From NCBI RefSeq assembly GCF_946482605.1, contig NZ_CAMLSE010000010.1, forward strand, positions 1 to 64,000: a stretch of DNA of 64,000 bases, given 5' to 3'. This document shows positions 62,655-64,000 of this stretch, one piece after another; position 1 is the first letter of the stretch, and every line of letters starts with the position of its first letter. The notes beneath the pieces are model-generated. The model saw only the letters and a program-made list of their open reading frames with translations. It made no database searches and was not told where the DNA came from. The translations under genes were made by a program, and so were the position numbers. The DNA comes from an uncultured Dyadobacter sp. Lineage in GTDB: Bacteria; Bacteroidota; Bacteroidia; Cytophagales; Spirosomataceae.

Positions 62655-63692
62655 ATGAAAAATATACTCCGCTACACGATATCGCTTGTTCTGGCAGGCG
62701 GTCTGCTCTGGTTTGTCTTCAAGGATATCAACCTGAGCGAAATGCTCGACCGTTTTGCCAAATCAGACTGGCGCTGGATAGCCTTTTCATGTTTTTGCCT
62801 CCTGTGTGCGCACATTACACGGGCGTGGCGGTGGGGAATGCTCATCGAACCACTCGATCATAAACCAGGCATTGTGAACAGCACCATGTCGGTCCTCACC
62901 GGCTATTTTGCCAACTACATTGTGCCTCGCATGGGAGAGGTGACCCGCTGCGGAACGCTCTATCGTCTCGAACGCATTCCGGTCAGCCTGAGCTTTGGCA
63001 CCGTCGTCGCTGAGAGAATTTTTGACGTAATAGTCCTGGTTTTGATGATCGGCTTGAACTTCATTCTCGAATTCGACAGGCTGAGTACATTCTTTACCGA
63101 TTTCTTTCAAAGCAAAGTGGGCGGTGGAAACGGCGGCGGCTCAGGAAGCGGCATGTTGCTGGGCATTCTGCTCGCCGGACTTTTAGCAGTAGCCATTGCC
63201 GGCATCGTTATTTTTAAAAATGCTTCGCTGCGAAACAAACTGCAGCAGAATGCGATCATCGCCAAAGTGATCGGTTTTGCACAAGGCATGCTGGAAGGGC
63301 TTTTGAGTGTTCGCAAGCTGCGCAGCCCAGGTCTTTTCATTTTCAGTTCGATCCTCATCTGGGTATTGTATTACCTCGTTTCTTACGTGCTTTTCTTTTG
63401 CATTCCCGAAACCTCCGACCTCGGCCCGCTTGCCGGTCTGACATTGCTGGTTGTCGGGGCGATCGGCATGACTGCCCCTACACAAGGCGGGATTGGCGCA
63501 TATCACCTCCTGGTAGGCAACGTAATGGTACTGTACGGGCTATCCCAGAACGACGGCATTACACTTGCGACATTCATTCACGGCGCGCAAATGCTGTTCA
63601 TGCTGGCGATCGGCGCACTCGCGTTCCTGTACGTTCTGATCGTTAATAAAAAAGCTGTGCAAGAACCCGAACAGGTTTCCACAGCAAACTAA
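62655..63692 (+). CDS. YbhN/UPF0104-type membrane protein (LPG synthase TM-like)
   Basis: 345 residues with about eight hydrophobic segments. Marks of the lysylphosphatidylglycerol-synthase transmembrane/YbhN family: FAKSDWRWIAFSCFCLL, RAWRWGMLIEPL, the IVPRMGEVTRCGTLYRLERIPVSLSFGTVVAERIFD stretch and PTQGGIGAYHLL. A Gly-rich loop (GGGNGGGSGSG) lies near residue 156. Such proteins are lipid or glycolipid flippases or synthase parts; the specific lipid is unknown. It follows panD by 45 bases and precedes rfaE2 by 78 bases. Confidence 0.83.
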   Translation: MKNILRYTISLVLAGGLLWFVFKDINLSEMLDRFAKSDWRWIAFSCFCLLCAHITRAWRWGMLIEPLDHKPGIVNSTMSVLTGYFANYIVPRMGEVTRCGTLYRLERIPVSLSFGTVVAERIFDVIVLVLMIGLNFILEFDRLSTFFTDFFQSKVGGGNGGGSGSGMLLGILLAGLLAVAIAGIVIFKNASLRNKLQQNAIIAKVIGFAQGMLEGLLSVRKLRSPGLFIFSSILIWVLYYLVSYVLFFCIPETSDLGPLAGLTLLVVGAIGMTAPTQGGIGAYHLLVGNVMVLYGLSQNDGITLATFIHGAQMLFMLAIGALAFLYVLIVNKKAVQEPEQVSTAN

Positions 63693-63770
63693 TAGTCTTT
63701 TCAATAGTCCGGGAAAATGGAAATGGAGTATGTTACGTTATCCATTTCTTAAATCCATACTGTCTTTACA

Positions 63771-64000
63771 ATGAATTTGACTGAAAGCAAGATCCTGAGA
63801 TTAGACGAAGCAATCCCCACTGTGGAAGCGTGGCAACGTGCCGGACAAAAAGTGGTTTTCACCAATGGCTGTTTCGATATCGTGCACCTGGGCCACATTG
63901 ATTACCTTGAAAAAGCGCGCGCATTAGGCGACAGAATGGTTCTAGGGCTGAACACCGATGCGTCGGTAAGCCGGTTGAAAGGACCATTGAGACCGGTCGT
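63771..64000 (+). CDS. rfaE2: D-glycero-beta-D-manno-heptose 1-phosphate adenylyltransferase, 5' part
   Basis: The 5' part of the gene (76 codons) runs off the right edge. The nucleotidyltransferase motif [12 protein letters not shown] lies at residues 31-42, followed by [19 protein letters not shown] and the SVSRLKG block. This is the separate RfaE domain II form, which activates heptose 1-phosphate with ATP for LPS inner core. It is the last open gene in the window. The panC-panD-YbhN-rfaE2 neighbourhood links pantothenate and envelope functions. Confidence 0.88.
   Translation, partial: MNLTESKILRLDEAIPTVEAWQRAGQKVVFTNGCFDIVHLGHIDYLEKARALGDRMVLGLNTDASVSRLKGPLRPV

Overview
The window looks like a chromosomal segment of a gliding-type Bacteroidota, most plausibly a Cytophagales/Spirosomaceae genome close to Dyadobacter. 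That placement is inference. It rests on GldD, Wzi-family outer-membrane barrels, DUF1080 and Tat-dependent Gfo/Idh/MocA proteins, an EpsG-type polymerase, and several promoters of the Bacteroidota -33/-7 type (TTTG or TTG, about 19-21 bases, then TAnnTTTG).

Region 1 (1-21740) is a surface-polysaccharide locus, all on the plus strand. It opens inside rfbH and continues with rfbE (CDP-paratose/tyvelose chemistry). Then come glycosyltransferases, a Wzx-type flippase, an EpsG/Wzy-type polymerase, a hexapeptide acyltransferase, an extended SDR, two related secreted beta-helix proteins, an initiating sugar-phosphate transferase, and three tandem Wzi-family outer-membrane proteins. Many genes overlap by a few bases, so translation is probably coupled. 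The middle of the locus is visibly AT-richer than the housekeeping genes further right.

Region 2 (21749-34131) is mixed: a HIT protein, a secreted DUF1080 protein, a 1330-residue SF1 helicase with a DUF4011-like N-terminus, TerC, tRNA-Gly and tRNA-Leu with their own terminators, an AraC regulator, a PEP-mutase/isocitrate-lyase family enzyme and a SNF2 helicase. It ends in a near-perfect 64-base palindrome.

Region 3 (34158-46930) is mostly core functions: purA, fur, a RelA/SpoT enzyme, tRNA-Leu, trigger factor, clpP, clpX and a PfkB kinase. It also holds an SDR lacking its catalytic Tyr and Lys, a Tat-exported beta-propeller and a membrane protein.

Region 4 (47014-51096) is the most interesting: a compact, probably zinc-responsive module. 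A ZnuD-like TonB receptor, a small lipoprotein, a Zur-like Fur-family regulator and a MerC-domain membrane protein lie together. The receptor and merC promoters share a TTGCAAC/GTTGCAA palindrome covering the -33 element and an identical TATTTTTGCAAC block at -7.

Region 5 (51097-64000) holds a class-A-beta-lactamase-like serine hydrolase, an IlvD/Edd sugar-acid dehydratase with an SDR, a protein resembling a dead ImmA/IrrE peptidase, gldD, glmS, a half-length starch-synthase-like protein divergent from panC, a Gfo/Idh/MocA protein, panD, a YbhN-type membrane protein and the start of rfaE2. No insertion sequence, prophage, CRISPR array or rRNA operon was seen.
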